A stretch of 64,000 nt of DNA from positions 83,654,515 to 83,718,514 of the forward strand of contig NC_134456.1 in assembly GCF_047948215.1 (NCBI RefSeq), read 5' to 3'. This DNA is from Lycorma delicatula. Lineage: Eukaryota; Arthropoda; Insecta; Hemiptera; Fulgoridae. Shown here one piece after another: positions 1-11,430 of the stretch. The notes under the pieces were generated by a model. The model saw only the letters and a list, made by a program, of their open reading frames with translations. It ran no database searches and was not told where the DNA came from. The translations under genes were made by a program, and so were the position numbers. How positions within the stretch are numbered: position 1 is the stretch's first letter; every line of letters starts with the position of its first letter.

Positions 1-422
1 AGACCTTGCCGTTGGTGAGGGGGCTTGAGTGTTCAGGGATACAGAGTAGCTGGACCGAAGGTGCAACCATATCGTATCTGTTGAGAGCCAGACTAAGAAA
101 TTATTCCTGAAAGAGGGCAGCAGCTCTTTCAGTAGTTGTTAGGGGCGTGAGTCACAATGACTTAAACGGCAATATCAACATCACTCAGTCTTCTGAATAC
201 TGCGCAGGTGAAAGCAATGGAAAACTACAGCTGTTTTTTTTTTCCAAGAAAATGTGGCTCTGTGCATTTTCACATAGAAATAATGGAGGCGCCTTCCTTG
301 GTAAAATATACCGGAGGTAAAATAGTCCCCCGTTCGGATCTCCGGGTGGGGACTACTAAGGAAGGGGTCACCAGAAAACTAAAAAAAACATTCTACAAGT
401 CGGAGCGTGGAATGTTAGAAGC

Positions 423-1317
423 TTGAATAAGATTGGTAGGCTAGACAACTTAAAAAGGGAAATGGATATGGTGAATGTGGATATAGTAGGAATTAGTGAG
501 GTTCGGTGGGAAGAGGAAGGCGACTTTTGGTCAGGTGATTTTAGAGTAATTAACTCAGCATCAAATAATGGGCAGGTAGGAGTAGGTTTCGTGATGAACA
601 AGAAAATAGGGAGGAGAGTGGAGTATTTCAAGACGCATAGCGATAGAATCATTGTAATAAGGATAAAATCAAAACCTAAACCGAAAACGATTGTTAACGT
701 CTATATGCCTACAAGCGCCCATGATGATGATGAGGTAGTGTGTATATGAAGAAATTGATGAAGCAATTAAACACGTAAAAGGAGATGAAAATTTAATAAT
801 AGTTGGAGATTGGAATGCAAGCATTGGAAAAGGCAAGGAAGGAAATATAGTGGGTGAATACGGGCTGGGCAAAAGGAATGAAAGAGGGGACCGACTTATA
901 GAGTTTTGCACGAAGTATAATTTAGTAATTGCCAACACCCAATTTAAAAATCATAATAGAAGAATATACACTTGGAAAAAGCCAGGCGATACTGCAAGGT
1001 ATCAGATAGATTATATCATGGTTAAGCAAAGATTTAGAAATCAACTCGTTGACTGCAAAACTTACCCTGGAGCAGACATTGATAGCAACCATAATTTGGT
1101 GATAATGAAATGTAGATTGGGGTTTAAAAACCTGAAGAAAAGGTGTCACATGAATCGGTGGAATTTAGAGAAGCTTGAGGAAGAGGAGGTAAAGAAAATT
1201 TTTGAGGAGGACATCGCAAGAGGTGTGAGTAAAAAAGATAAGGTAGAAAATGTAGAAGAAGAATGGAAGAATGTTAAAAAGGAAATTCTTAAATCAGCAG
1301 AAGCAAACTTAGGCTGA
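423..1317 (+). pseudogene. LINE endonuclease (EEP/APE-like) domain, frameshifted
   Basis: In LINEs this domain nicks target DNA to prime reverse transcription. It is in two frames: 423-749 holds the N-terminal part (VDIVGISEVRW, the glutamate-bearing motif), and a frame from about 747 to 1317 holds GDWNAS, then YTWKKPGD, then QIDYIMV. The frame change falls around 735-750, near a run of GAT repeats. In the last catalytic block the usual Ser-Asp-His reads Ser-Asn-His (DSNHNLV), so a key acidic residue is lost. It stops with TGA at 1315-1317, just before the RT linker. Predicted proteins of this kind are often mislabelled craniofacial development protein 2-like in insect annotations. Confidence 0.85.
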
Positions 1318-1359
1318 ATAAAGAGAACTGGTAGAAAACCTTGGGTTTCAGATGATATA

Positions 1360-2919
1360 TTGCAGCTGATGGATGAACGTAGAAAATATAAGAATGATAG
1401 TGATGAAGAAAGTAAAAGGAACTATCGGCAATTAAGAAATGCTATAAACAGGAAGTGCAAACTGGCGAAAGAAGAGTGGATTAAAGAAAAGTGTTCAGAA
1501 GTGGAAAGAGAAATGAACATTGGTGAACATGGTGCAGGTGAGGAAGCGATTGATAGATTATACAAACTGGTGTGTAATATTTATGAAAAAGGGGAATTTC
1601 CGTCAGACTTCAAAAAAAGTGTTATAGTAATGATACCAAAGAAAACAGGGGCAGATAAATGTGAAGAATACAAAACAATTAGTTTAACTAGTCATGCATC
1701 AAAAATCTTAACTAGAATTCTATACAGAAGAATTGAGAGGAGAGTGGAAGAGTATACTGAGAGAAGAGGAAAAGTATAGGGACAAGGGAAGCAATTTTAG
1801 GCCTCAGATTAATAGTAGAAGGAAGATTAAAGAAAAACAAACCATCATACTTGGTTTATAGACCTAGAAAAGGCATTCGATAACGTAGACTGGAATATAA
1901 TGTTCAGCATTTTAAAAAAATTAGGGTTCAAATACAGAGATAGAAGAACAATTAGTAACATGAACCGGAACCAAACAGCAACAGTAACAATTGAAGAACA
2001 TAAGAAAAAAGCCGTAATAAGAAAGGGAGTCTGACAAGGATGTTCCCTATCTCCGTTACTTTTTAATCTTTACATGGAACTAGCAGTTAATGATGTTGAA
2101 GAACAATTTAGATTCGGAGTAACAGTACAAGGTGAAAAGATAAAGATGCTACGATTTGCTGATGATATAGTAATTCTAGCCGAGAGTAAAAAGGATTTAG
2201 AAGAAACAATGAACGGCATAGATGAAGTCCTACGCAAGAACTATCGCATGAAAATAAACAAGAACAAAACTAAAGTAATGAAATGTAGTAGAAATAACAA
2301 AGATGGACCACTGAATGTGAAAATAGGAGGAGAAAAGATTATGGAGGTAGAAGAATTTTGTAATTTGGGAGGTAGAATTACTAAAGATGGACGAAGCAGG
2401 AACGATATAAAAGGCCGATTAGCACAAGCTAAACGAGCCTTCAGTAAGAAATATAATATGTTTACATCAAAAATTAATTTAAATGTCAGGAAAAGATTTT
2501 TGGAAGTGTATGTTTGGATTGTCGCTTTATATGGAAGTGAAACTTGGACAAGCGGAGTATCTGAGAAGAAAAGATTAGAAGCTTTTGAAATGTGGTGCTG
2601 TAGGAGAATGTTAAAAACCAGATGGGTGGATAAAGTGACAAATGAAGAGGTATTGCGGCAAATAGATGAAGAAAGAAGCATTTGGAAAAATATAGTTAAA
2701 AGAAGAGACAGACTTATAGGCCACATACTAAGGCATCCTGGAATAGTCGCTTTAATATTGGAAGGACAGGTAGAAGGGAAAAATTGTGTAGGCAGGCCAC
2801 GTTTGGAATATGTAAAACAAATTGTTAGGGATGTAGGATGTAGAGGGTATACTGAAATGAAACGACTATCACTAGATAGGGAATCTTGGAGAGCTGCATC
2901 ATACCAGTCAAATGACTGA
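1360..2919 (+). pseudogene. LINE reverse transcriptase domain, deleted and frameshifted
   Basis: The RT copies element RNA at the nicked target. The first frame (1360-1779) runs from a charged linker straight into DRLYKLVCNIYEKGEFP and SVIVMIPKK. The join at about 1505-1545 is too short for the family, so roughly 100 residues of the RT N-terminus seem deleted. A shifted frame from about 1776 carries GTREAILGLR and motif A (DLEKAFD). Motif B is broken by an in-frame TGA right before QGCSLSP (about 2032-2052). Motif C (FADD, about 2152-2163) lies in the 2074-2919 frame, followed by the LYGSETWT and WCCRRML blocks and the C-terminal end. The catalytic aspartates survive, but the frame does not. 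Confidence 0.87.
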
Positions 2920-2935
2920 AGCCAAAAAAAAAATG

Positions 2936-5091
2936 CAATAATGTTTGTAACTAGTTTAAATTATACAATTACAAGTAATAGGTAATTACGATAGTAATTT
3001 TTTAAAAATAATTACAAGTAATAATTATTTTTTGTAAAATGTATAACATAGCACACAAAAATAAAATAAACCTAATATTAAAAAAAGAATGATTTTAATT
3101 ACAGCTTGCTAAATTTTATAAACAATATCAAATAGCCTTATGGTATTCAGTTGTTCAATAATAAATGTTATCTGGCTGGCTCCTGAAGAATGTGTATAGT
3201 GCAATTTTACTAGCATATATATATTTCTTATGCCATACTTAATTACCATTCTTACTTAACCATCCCTTTAATTAATTTAACATAATTATGTAGCAACACA
3301 GAATAATCTTGCACAATATAAAACCAAACAAACAATAATATGCTAAGCATGTTTTCAAATATTTTCATAGCAAGCTGAAAATTTAATAAATCAAATAATT
3401 GTTAATAAAATAAGAAATTTTAAGTTATGTTACACCAACACACCATTACTTACGCAGCAAACTAGACTCATGGCTCATTTTAAACAAAATACATTAAGAA
3501 AAGTTAAAAAATTAAAAGCAAAGTAAAATACACACAATGAACAAAGAAAATACAGAAAATAAACTTAAATAGTAAACATTTTAAATTATTTATTCATTTC
3601 AACATTTCTTGAAACAAAACTGACATTTATTAATAAAGAAAACACCACAGTAAAAACTTTAAATATTTATCAAATGCAAATTAGTACAGTGAAAGTTAAC
3701 ATAACAATACAAAAAAAAAACAAAAAAACATGTGTACACATCAAAATAATGTTAATCACCTGATAGCAACTCTGAATGTGCATAATATTATCTTGAAATG
3801 ACCAGAATATATTAAAGCTTATGCATAATGTAAAGTTCAATAATTTTAGTTGCATAAACAAACATTTTTCTACTTTATATTCCTAAATACAAATTATTTT
3901 ATTTTATAAAAAGAAAAAAATAATCACAGACATAGCATATTATCAGAATCAGAACTGACTAAAAGATTACTGAAAGCAAAGAGAAGGAAAAAACAGAACT
4001 TTAAACCAACAGATTATTACATATTTCAAGATGTTAAAAACTTTCTTTCAGTAATGGAAAAAACAATTCAAAAATAATAACAGTGACAGAAATTGCTACA
4101 CTTTTCTCAGGTAAAGTCATCAATTGCACAACATTTAAGTTTATTTTGTGAATGAGTAATGTGAAAGATATTAGAGAGACTTGATCATGAAAAACAAGAA
4201 GAATTTTTAATCAAAATCCTAATAAAATGCAATTGGTAAAAATTATGAACTAAAGATTAAGCCAGGTAATTAAAACTTAAGTGACCAGTGAATAAACATT
4301 AAATATTTACATTGCATGTATAGCTTAATATCATATTTTTAACAAAAATGCAGTTTTACAGAGGGATTTAAGATTTTAAAGAATGCAGTTTCTATTAACA
4401 TGTTCTATAGTGTGCAATTATTACTTTTCATCACAGTAAATTTGTTATAATTATTAATGCTAATCAACAAATTACTAACACAATCAGGATAAGTAATGTA
4501 TCTTCACAGGCATATTTAGTGATATAATAGTAAAAAGAAAATATATAGTCCCTTCAAAAAAATCCACGAAGGGCAAATAATTAAGAAAAACCAAGAGAAT
4601 GCTTCAAAACAATATTAAAAGTAGACTTCACGGTGGAATGTTAATGCATGTATCTTTAATCTGGAAGGTTTTGGGTATTCCAGTAAGGTTTTCATACACT
4701 GTTTTCATACACATCTTTTCATACACTGTGTAATATTAATTTCATTTTCCGATTAACAAGCTTCAAGCTTGTATTATAAAATAAAAGAACAAGTATTTAA
4801 AAGAAGTAATAAATGTTAAAGTCATGCTTTCAAAAAATAAGAAATCTAACTCTCATCAAAAATAACTGTAAATAAAAATTATTAACTATCAAATACAATT
4901 GGTATGTCTTTGTCTTTTTCAGACAACTATTCTGCAAAGGACTGTTAATATTTCAAATTTTAAAGCAACAGCAATGTGAAACCGGTAAAGTGTTCAATTT
5001 CGGCAAAGAGTGATTGATCGATTTTTTTAATATTATAATATTCTCTACTCTGTTATAATATAATAGTCAATATTACAGTAATATCACTCAC
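2936..5091. other. AT-rich non-coding stretch
   Basis: No supported gene. The sequence is strongly AT-rich with many homopolymer runs. Open frames here are short and of low complexity (for example a 63-codon minus frame at 3670-3861 rich in Phe/Ile). A small direct repeat around TTTTCATACACTG occurs near 4690-4730. As the golgin exon lies just to the right on the minus strand, this is probably its following intron; no further exon was recognised in it. Confidence 0.5.
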
Positions 5092-5220
5092 TAATCTCCA
5101 TGACAGAGTGGTACTGCTAGTGCCTACCTTTCATCCGGAGATTTTGGGTTCAAACCTCAATCAAACGTTGACATTTTTCATACTATAAAATGCATCTTTC
5201 ATATGTAATTACAACTGGGC
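5092..5220 (+). repeat. Degenerate tRNA-derived SINE (family 2)
   Basis: The segment starts TCTCCATGACAGAGTGGTA and reaches a B-box-like GGGTTCAAACC at about 5148-5158, then GACATTTTTCATA. It aligns by eye with the better preserved minus-strand copy at 21222-21365. It is old and diverged, with no visible target-site duplication. It could instead be a decayed tRNA pseudogene, but the shared 3' extension with the other copies favours a SINE. Confidence 0.5.
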
Positions 5221-5790
5221 GATTAAGAGAGATATTTAAGAGAAAATATTAACTATCAAGTTTGTGTCTTACCAGAAACTTTGCATGTAATATATTATAT
5301 ATAAAAATATTCTGAGTAATAAAATACTGTTAATGTATGTTGCAAATAATCTAGCATTAACAATAATGATTTAAATATAAAATTACAACTGTAATTAAAT
5401 TTGTAATTTGAAATTCTGGTTTCTAAATATACAAATTGCTAATATCTTTTAAGGTAAGATTTACATAAGTCATTACAGAATGTTCTGTCATGATGCAGGT
5501 TTCTGTAAGTGATTTATCCCTATAATTCTGATAACTTAGTATTATTTTTTATATTTGAAAATTTCCATTTTCATAGAAAACTCAAAATACAATGTACATT
5601 GTTGTAATGACAGTGATACCTTACAAAATAAAATAATATACAAGATGTATAAGGATGGGTCTTGTCCTCTCAAGCTGAATTAATTGCAAAGATGCCATAT
5701 ACTAGAACTTATTGTAAAATAACAAAGGCTTTTAAAGTAAATTAATAAAAATTAGAAATATACCACGTGTAAAATTATTTATAAATTTAC
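5221..5790. other. AT-rich intronic stretch downstream of golgin exon
   Basis: Nothing recognisable beyond AT-rich DNA. The bases at 5785-5790 form the minus-strand splice donor (GTAAAT) of the golgin exon that ends at 5791, so this segment is intron on the minus strand. Confidence 0.55.
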
Positions 5791-6047
5791 CTTTCCATCA
5801 GCCAATGTTAACTCATTGTTATCTGGCTGAAGAACAGCAGGAGGCGGTGGATCCTCAGGAACAGTTTCTGGAGGTGATGGTAAAGGTGGAGGACCTTCTT
5901 CATCAAGAGCAACACTGCTTAAACTAGTTTCAGAACCTTGACGAGAATGTCTTCCTAACTTTTGTTGAATTTGACCAAGTGAGAATTTGGGTAAATCACT
6001 TCCCGTTTTCTCCCGAATCTTATTTTTCATATTATTAAACATGATTC
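5791..6047 (-). CDS. Golgin-like protein, N-terminal coding exon
   Basis: This internal exon holds a short 5' UTR piece (GAATC), the start codon at 6042-6040, and 84 codons in phase 0. It is bordered on the minus strand by an acceptor (TTGTTTTGCAG, 6048-6058) and a donor (AAG|GTAAAT, 5791/5790). The protein begins MFNNMKNKIREKTGSDLPKF, matching the opening of golgins, where a short basic amphipathic start (MF-x-x-[LM]-K-x-KI-x-E) precedes long coiled coils. A serine-rich stretch (HSRQGSETSLSS, about residues 32-43) and a proline-rich, acidic segment (about 48-70) follow. Golgins of this class tether vesicles at the trans-Golgi, with a C-terminal GRIP domain binding Arl1. That part is not in this window, so the assignment (golgin-97 or golgin-245 type) rests on the N-terminus alone. 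The start is chosen because it follows the acceptor directly and gives the family-like opening. Confidence 0.75.
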
Positions 6048-8152
6048 CTGCAAAACAATTTTATTAAAATATTGCCACCTTGGTAAGCTATACAATTTCA
6101 AAATACATAATTCTGAACAAGAATTAGGAGTAAGATATACAAAACAATTTCTGAAGCCTAAATAAATGCAGCACAATAAGTTAAAAACCTTATTAGTAAA
6201 CCACTAACAATTTTTAATTTTTTTTCTCTGAATAATTTCTTCCCCAAGATTTCGAAGACACTGTTGCTTTACACTATCCATATATTTATTAATTAAAACT
6301 TAAACAAAACTACACACACACGCGCGCACACTTCTAAAAAAATAAATCCTAAATATCTAAATTTCCAACCGACATGAAAGTACAAAAGAGAGTAACAAAA
6401 AGAAACCTTATTCATTTACAATAAAAACTAACTGCACTATTATTAAAAAACATTTACTTAAGATAACGAGTCGTGAAAATAAATTAAAATTGGAAAAACG
6501 AACAGTATACTTGAATTTTTGACTATTATCTGCAATAACTAAAGCAGTCATTTACAGTAATTTGGAAAATATTGTTTTAGAAGGTTTATGAAACAATTTC
6601 CTTTTTTTTATGTTAATAAGCAATTTCATGATTATGCACTGCACAACACTACCAACCGCTGCAGTCACATCTCTAGTCTTAAATTCAGAAGGTGCAGGAT
6701 TCAAATCCTGATTAAGCTTAACACTTTTCGCACACTAAAAACATGATCTATTATCATAGATAACTATAATCTGGTTTAAGTGGTTGTAGAAATCTTAAAT
6801 TAATTAATGAATAAATAAATAACAACTTAAGGTTATAAAATTAGATAAATAGAAGTTTATTCAAAGTTTAAAAAAATTCCAGTAAAATAGTTAAAATGTA
6901 AATGTGTAAAGAAAATCAAATAATCTTTAATTACAACATAGCGAAACACACTAAAATTTAAACGCCTGTACATTTTTAATATTACTTTTCTTTAATTTTC
7001 TTTCTATATATATATATAAATATTGATGATGAGAAGGATGAAATAACAAGACAAAAAATTCAAGAAATTGAATCTGAGCGCAGCTGACATACAAATCAAC
7101 ATGCTAGCTACTAAACCAATTGACTTATAAAAATCCAAAAAATATGCATTGCGTAGCATTCATTCTAATGGAAATAAAATTTGTACTATGTTACAGATAT
7201 GACAAAAGAATCCATTAGTCTGTTTTGTGTAACTATAACTATACAGTCCAGTGTTGAATAATGACAAGTGTTACATAAGTAACAGAAGAAACATCTCAAA
7301 ATTGCTCCAAATATTAATACCCTTTCCTCAGTTCGGCAAAATATTTGATAAAAGATTTTAGATTACAATGCTAATGCTTGGTTAACAAGATATTAATTTA
7401 TAGATATGATTAGTAGAAGCTATATTATATTACTAAATCTGCAATGGCTATCTACTACAATATTCAATGTCAAAAATAAACAACCAATTAATTAATTAAT
7501 ATTTAAGAAATCACATGAAACCACTTCACTTCTTATTTTCCTTAGTAAGCTTGGTAAGGATGCTTGTTATCTTGAGAATTTTGGAGTAACTTTTATCACA
7601 TGTCAGGTCATCTACATACAACACCTTTTTGGTAACTGCATTTTGCATGCTTATACAATTTATGTCATCTCATATACCAAATAGAAACTGAACCCAGTCT
7701 AAGGATCTGTATGGTTTTATGTCAAACAAAAGCATCAGCTTCATTCTAATTGTACAAAAGGGGAAAAGATTCAAAGATGATAAATTTACAACTTAAAAGA
7801 ATTATTGCAGATATCGAAAATAATAATTAGTTGTTAGGCCCTAATATGGATGACTAATAAAAGAATCACTTTCACTGCAGTACAATTGTTAACTAAACGG
7901 TTATAAACAAAAAAATTGAAATCATTTCAAGAAATATTAACTAGTTAGGAAATACAAGTAATTGTATACATCCTGGTATTAACAACTAGCAATAAGAACT
8001 GGTCATATACTACAATATTATTGCCCTATCTACAACTGAAAGAAATATATACATGTTGTATATTCAGGCTTCAGCGCAGATAAAAATACATTAGAAACAC
8101 ATTCCCATTCTATGACCATTTTTATTCCTGAATGCATGAAAGTATAGACAGA
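6048..8152. other. AT-rich intron-like stretch upstream of golgin exon
   Basis: Begins with the acceptor of the golgin exon (minus strand). It holds one degenerate tRNA-like repeat (6640-6760), short CA/CG and TA runs (about 6311-6330, 7003-7019), and otherwise AT-rich DNA. A weak minus-strand reverse-transcriptase-like remnant may lie at about 7500-7760 (LYVDDLTCDKS in one frame) but is too decayed to call. No exon was found. Confidence 0.5.
6640..6760 (+). repeat. Degenerate tRNA-like SINE relic
   Basis: A B-box-like stretch, GGATTCAAATCCTG (about 6698-6711), is followed by AAGCTTAACACTTTTCGCAC. This resembles the post-B-box tail of the family 2 SINE at 21222-21365 and 5092-5220. The A-box side is barely recognisable. 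Called only from motif layout; an isolated tRNA fragment is the alternative. Confidence 0.35.
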
Positions 8153-8571
8153 GTGATTCCAAATTGCACGGCAATCTTTCAGGAGATGATTCTATAGCAA
8201 AAAACGGAAAAAAAAATGTTTATAAAAACATAGTTCAGAAAACTGCTTGTTAGTGATTTTCGGCTCACGATACATTTAGACCTGCTTGCTGCTCTTTCCA
8301 TGAAATTAAACCGTACTAAAATTCTTGAGGTAAATTTGTTACTTCCTTATGGTTTTAAATATAAGAGTTTGAATAAAAGTGGACCCAGACCTCTATCTCG
8401 CTTAGGTTTTAAGAAAAACTGGGTAAAACATGAAAACATTTTGTCAGAAAATACACTTTTTAAGTTTTGGAATAAAATAACTTTAATTTACCAATAAAGA
8501 ATTTCTACTTAACTTTGTAGAGAATTTAATTCTGAGAAAATTGATGTAAATAACATCTATTAAAATTTACC
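8153..8571 (+). repeat. Left arm of a long inverted repeat pair
   Basis: This roughly 420-bp segment pairs with the reverse complement of 11026-11430. Shared landmarks, in order, include GTGATTCCAAAT, GGAGATGATTCTATAGC, GAAATTAAACCG, CTTAGGTTTTAAGAAAAA, AACTTTGTAGAGAATTTAAT and TTGATGTAAATAACATCT. Similarity by eye is high with small indels (an 11-base insertion near the outer end of this arm). It has no coding potential that I trust. It may be the long terminal inverted repeat of a DNA transposon or one of two independent copies of an interspersed repeat. Confidence 0.75.
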
Positions 8572-8818
8572 AAATGTGAGAAGTTAAACTTTAATAAAAA
8601 AAAACAAAACTCACAAACTGGATCAGAAAAATGATACGATTATAAATAGTACAGTTTACAGAAAAATGGTACGATTTTAAACAAAACAGTTTACAAACAA
8701 ATGTTAAGAATTATAATAATAAATCTGAACGATGCCTTCTAAAACATATTAAGCATTTTAATTTTTTAATAGGTTGGAAATAACAATGGATCAACAATCA
8801 AGTTTAGTGTCTTGACAT

Positions 8819-8965
8819 TTTTTCCTTTTTCTGTTTAGCCTTTGGAACCACTGTAAGACACTTCAGAGGATGATATGTATGCATGTAAATGAAGTGTAGT
8901 GTTGTACATTCCTCAGATGTGTGTTTAACTGAAACTCAACCACCAACAAACACTGGTTTGAATAT
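8819..8965 (-). repeat. SINE family 1, 3' fragment
   Basis: Read on the minus strand this matches the 3' half of the SINE at 31894-32189: AACACTGGTTTGAATATT-like start region, ACCACCAA, TCAGTTAAACACACATCTGA, TCATTTACATGCATACATAT, and an end in GGCTAAACAG followed by A-rich sequence. The tRNA-like head is missing. It sits between the left inverted-repeat arm and the transposase relic. Confidence 0.75.
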
Positions 8966-9009
8966 TATTTGAGCAGTGTTTGTGCTGTTATTATTCAGCC
9001 AGTCATTCA

Positions 9010-10035
9010 CAATGGATGATATCCCAAATTTGTTTTGTAAAAATGTATAGGCTGCTGAGTGAATAACAGGAAAATTATCCAGATCAAAGAGTACTGGATT
9101 CTAAAGCATTTGAGGCTTTGGAGAGGCGAGTTCGGGAAACAGTTGTGCTTAAATCACAACAATTCGATGGTTGTGACACTTTATGAGAAATTCCAACGCT
9201 GACGCAGCAATATTGAATGTAGTATAATTATCTCCCATCTCAAGCACCGAAGGTTGTTACATTGCTTTCATGTTTTGTAATAGTGTATGGTGAACGTTAC
9301 AGGAGCAACAATTATACCCATACATACAACACATGTACAAGAATTATTACCACCTGATTTGATAAACACATAAAATTCTGTCGATGTTCAATTAGAAAAT
9401 GTGAACATCACCCAGATTTCTTAAGTAATATTCTAATTACTAATTAATCCTGTTTTACAAGAAATGGCATTGTAAATTATCGAAATGCACTTACGCAAAA
9501 GAAAATCCCCATGAGATTGCTACAAGTCATTTCCAACATACTTTTTTTCTTTTGTGTGTGTGTGTGGTCTCTTGGTCATAATCTCATAGGCCATATTTTT
9601 CTTACTGCCAAGGTTCAATGGAGAGTGGTACTTGCATTTTTTACAAACAAATCTTATGGAACTCTTGGAAGACATACCACTTGCAGATAGAATGGAGATG
9701 TAGTTTTTCAATGATGGTGCACCTGCCCACTAGTGTCATGATGTGATGAATCATTTAAAATAATCATTTAGTAAGCAATGGATTGGTCGCGAAACAGACC
9801 AGTAAAATGGCCACCTCGATCTCCTGATCTCACACCAGCACTTTTTTGTTTGGGGTTGCATGAAGTCGTTAAGTCTATTCCGCTCACACAAGAAGAATTG
9901 AAACATCATATAATGGAAGTTGGAGCTATTATTAGCAATAATAATGCTATTAAATATGCCCGGCTAGCATGGATTTACTGAGCTAAACTATGCATTAAAC
10001 AGAATGGCAGCCACATTGAGCAACTGCTTTGAAGA
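9010..10035 (+). pseudogene. Tc1/mariner-like (DUF4817-type) transposase relic
   Basis: Several frames together give a decayed transposase. The HTH-side block is at about 9060-9145 (QENYPDQRVLDSKAFEALER after a stop). A middle block is at about 9315-9475 (HVQELLPPD, FCRCSIRKCEHHPDFLSNI, CFTRNGI), where the usual first aspartate is not evident. A block with ENPHE and GHNLIGHIFL follows at about 9500-9610, then FNDGAPAH at about 9709-9732. The last frame, 9778-9981, carries the WPPRSPDLTP motif, and an in-frame GSHIEQLL ends the protein at about 10030. Stops and frameshifts are frequent, so it is inactive. It lies inside the 8153/11430 inverted pair but its family is not known to use such arms. 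Superfamily assignment is from motif memory. Confidence 0.85.
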
Positions 10036-10289
10036 AATGTTGGCACTTCATCACGTACCCATTTTGATATTTAATCATTTTAAAAAATAAAACAAAAAAA
10101 AACAAAACCAAAATCATTTTCATTACTTTAAATCTATTTTTTATTCATTTTTTCTGTTATGGATAAGTTTTCTATTTGTTTTCAATTACATTATATTATT
10201 CAAACACTGATGAAAATTATTTTGTTCAAAATCTATCACTTTTTCAATCCAGTTCTGCATTTTGTTTTTAGGTAGATTTCATAAGAAAG

Positions 10290-11025
10290 CTACCTATTGT
10301 AATGGGTACCAAGATTTGACTTCTGGAAAATTTTGACATATCTTCACATTTCCCAAACCCCCGGACCCCAAAACCACTGTCGGTTCAAAAGTTTATATAT
10401 ACACTTTCTTGTGGACACGAAAACTTCCATAATTTTGGGTCAATCACTTTCAAATTGATACATAAAATATAACAACCCAAAATCTCCGTTGAGTTCATTA
10501 ATAGGCAAAATTGGGCCATGGGAATTGAAATGGAGGCTTTTTTTTTTTTCAAAAAAACAAAATATCGCTATAACTTTCTTATTAAGTAAAATACCGAATT
10601 TGTTAAAGTTTCTACTCTTCTTTGGATAAGGGCCTAAAACTTATATAAGTAAAGTTTTTTGATATCATCAACCATGGCCCAGGAGGGTGGAAAAAAAATC
10701 AGCTTTTGAAGACAAAAAAAAATCATACCTCCTTAATATGCACCATTTCGAATCTTTTTAAAATGGTCATTAGTCACCTAAACATTACCTAAAACTTTTG
10801 TCTGAAACAATTTTTGATACGACCAACCTTTACAGCAAGGGATGACCAAAATGTTGCTGGAATTGTAATATGGGGCTTGTCATATGCTAAACATGTAAAA
10901 CCTTTTTTCACATGCAACCATTGTTGTATTGAGTAGATTTGAAGTTTTTCTTAACTTTAAGATGGAAATCTTTTTTATCCCCTACTTAGCACTGGTGAAA
11001 TTTAACTCCACCAGACAAATTTGTA
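10290..11025. repeat. Unclassified repeat-like DNA adjoining the right inverted arm
   Basis: This stretch is less AT-rich than its surroundings, with GC patches (CCCAAACCCCCGGACCCC at about 10354-10371) and no open frame. It runs without a visible break into the 11026-11430 arm, so it may belong to the same repeat, read on the minus strand. The left arm shows no counterpart to it past 8571. Confidence 0.4.
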
Positions 11026-11430
11026 TTTAAATTTAAAAGATGTTATTTACATCAATTTTTCTTAGTATTAAATTCTCTACAAAGTTAACATGAAATTTTT
11101 ATTTGTTTATTGGCAAATTAACAAAATTATTTTATTCCAAACCTAAAAAAATGTATTTTCCAACAAAACCTTCATGTGTTTTACCCCATTTTTCTTAAAA
11201 CCTAAGTGAGACAGAGGTTTGGGACCACTTTTATCATTTATTAGATCAAAAACCATAAGAAAGCACCAAATTATTCCCAAGAATTTTAGTCGGTTTAATT
11301 TCACAGAGGAAGCAGAGCTATATGTTTTACGAGCTGAAACTCGCTAACGAATCATTTTTTGTCAATCTTTATATGAATTTCTTTCTTATTTTTGGCTACA
11401 GAATCATCTCCCAAGCTATTTGGAGTCACC
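11026..11430 (-). repeat. Right arm of a long inverted repeat pair
   Basis: Reverse complement of this segment aligns with 8153-8571. Its outer end (minus strand) reads GGTGACTCCAAATAGCTTGG against GTGATTCCAAATTGC on the left. Both outer ends lie 12-15 bases from a TA dinucleotide, which would suit a TA-targeting DNA transposon, but that is weak evidence. Confidence 0.75.

Larger units (their letters stand above)
1..2935 (+). mobile_element. RTE-type non-LTR retrotransposon, 5' end outside window, inactive
   Basis: This is a LINE copy with an apurinic-type endonuclease followed by a reverse transcriptase, read left to right. The leader (1-420) is GC-richer than its surroundings and has no open frame of note. 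Endonuclease motifs follow at about 423-1317 and RT motifs at about 1360-2919. The copy ends with ACCAGTCAAATGACTGA and an A-run (2926-2934), typical of a LINE 3' end with almost no 3' UTR. The C-terminal block ending in DRESWRAA, together with the domain order, resembles RTE/BovB-like elements; the clade call is from memory of the family. Several frameshifts, an in-frame stop and an internal deletion make it non-functional. The 5' end appears to lie left of base 1. Confidence 0.88.

Noticed and set aside
7020..7090. Plus-strand frame giving DEKDEITRQKIQEIESERS before a stop
   Set aside because: Looks coiled-coil-like, but is only about 20 codons, has no acceptor or start, and lies opposite the golgin gene strand.
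7500..7760. Minus-strand reverse-transcriptase-like text (LYVDDLTCDKS)
   Set aside because: A single YVDD-type match in a broken frame with no supporting motifs in order; too weak to annotate.
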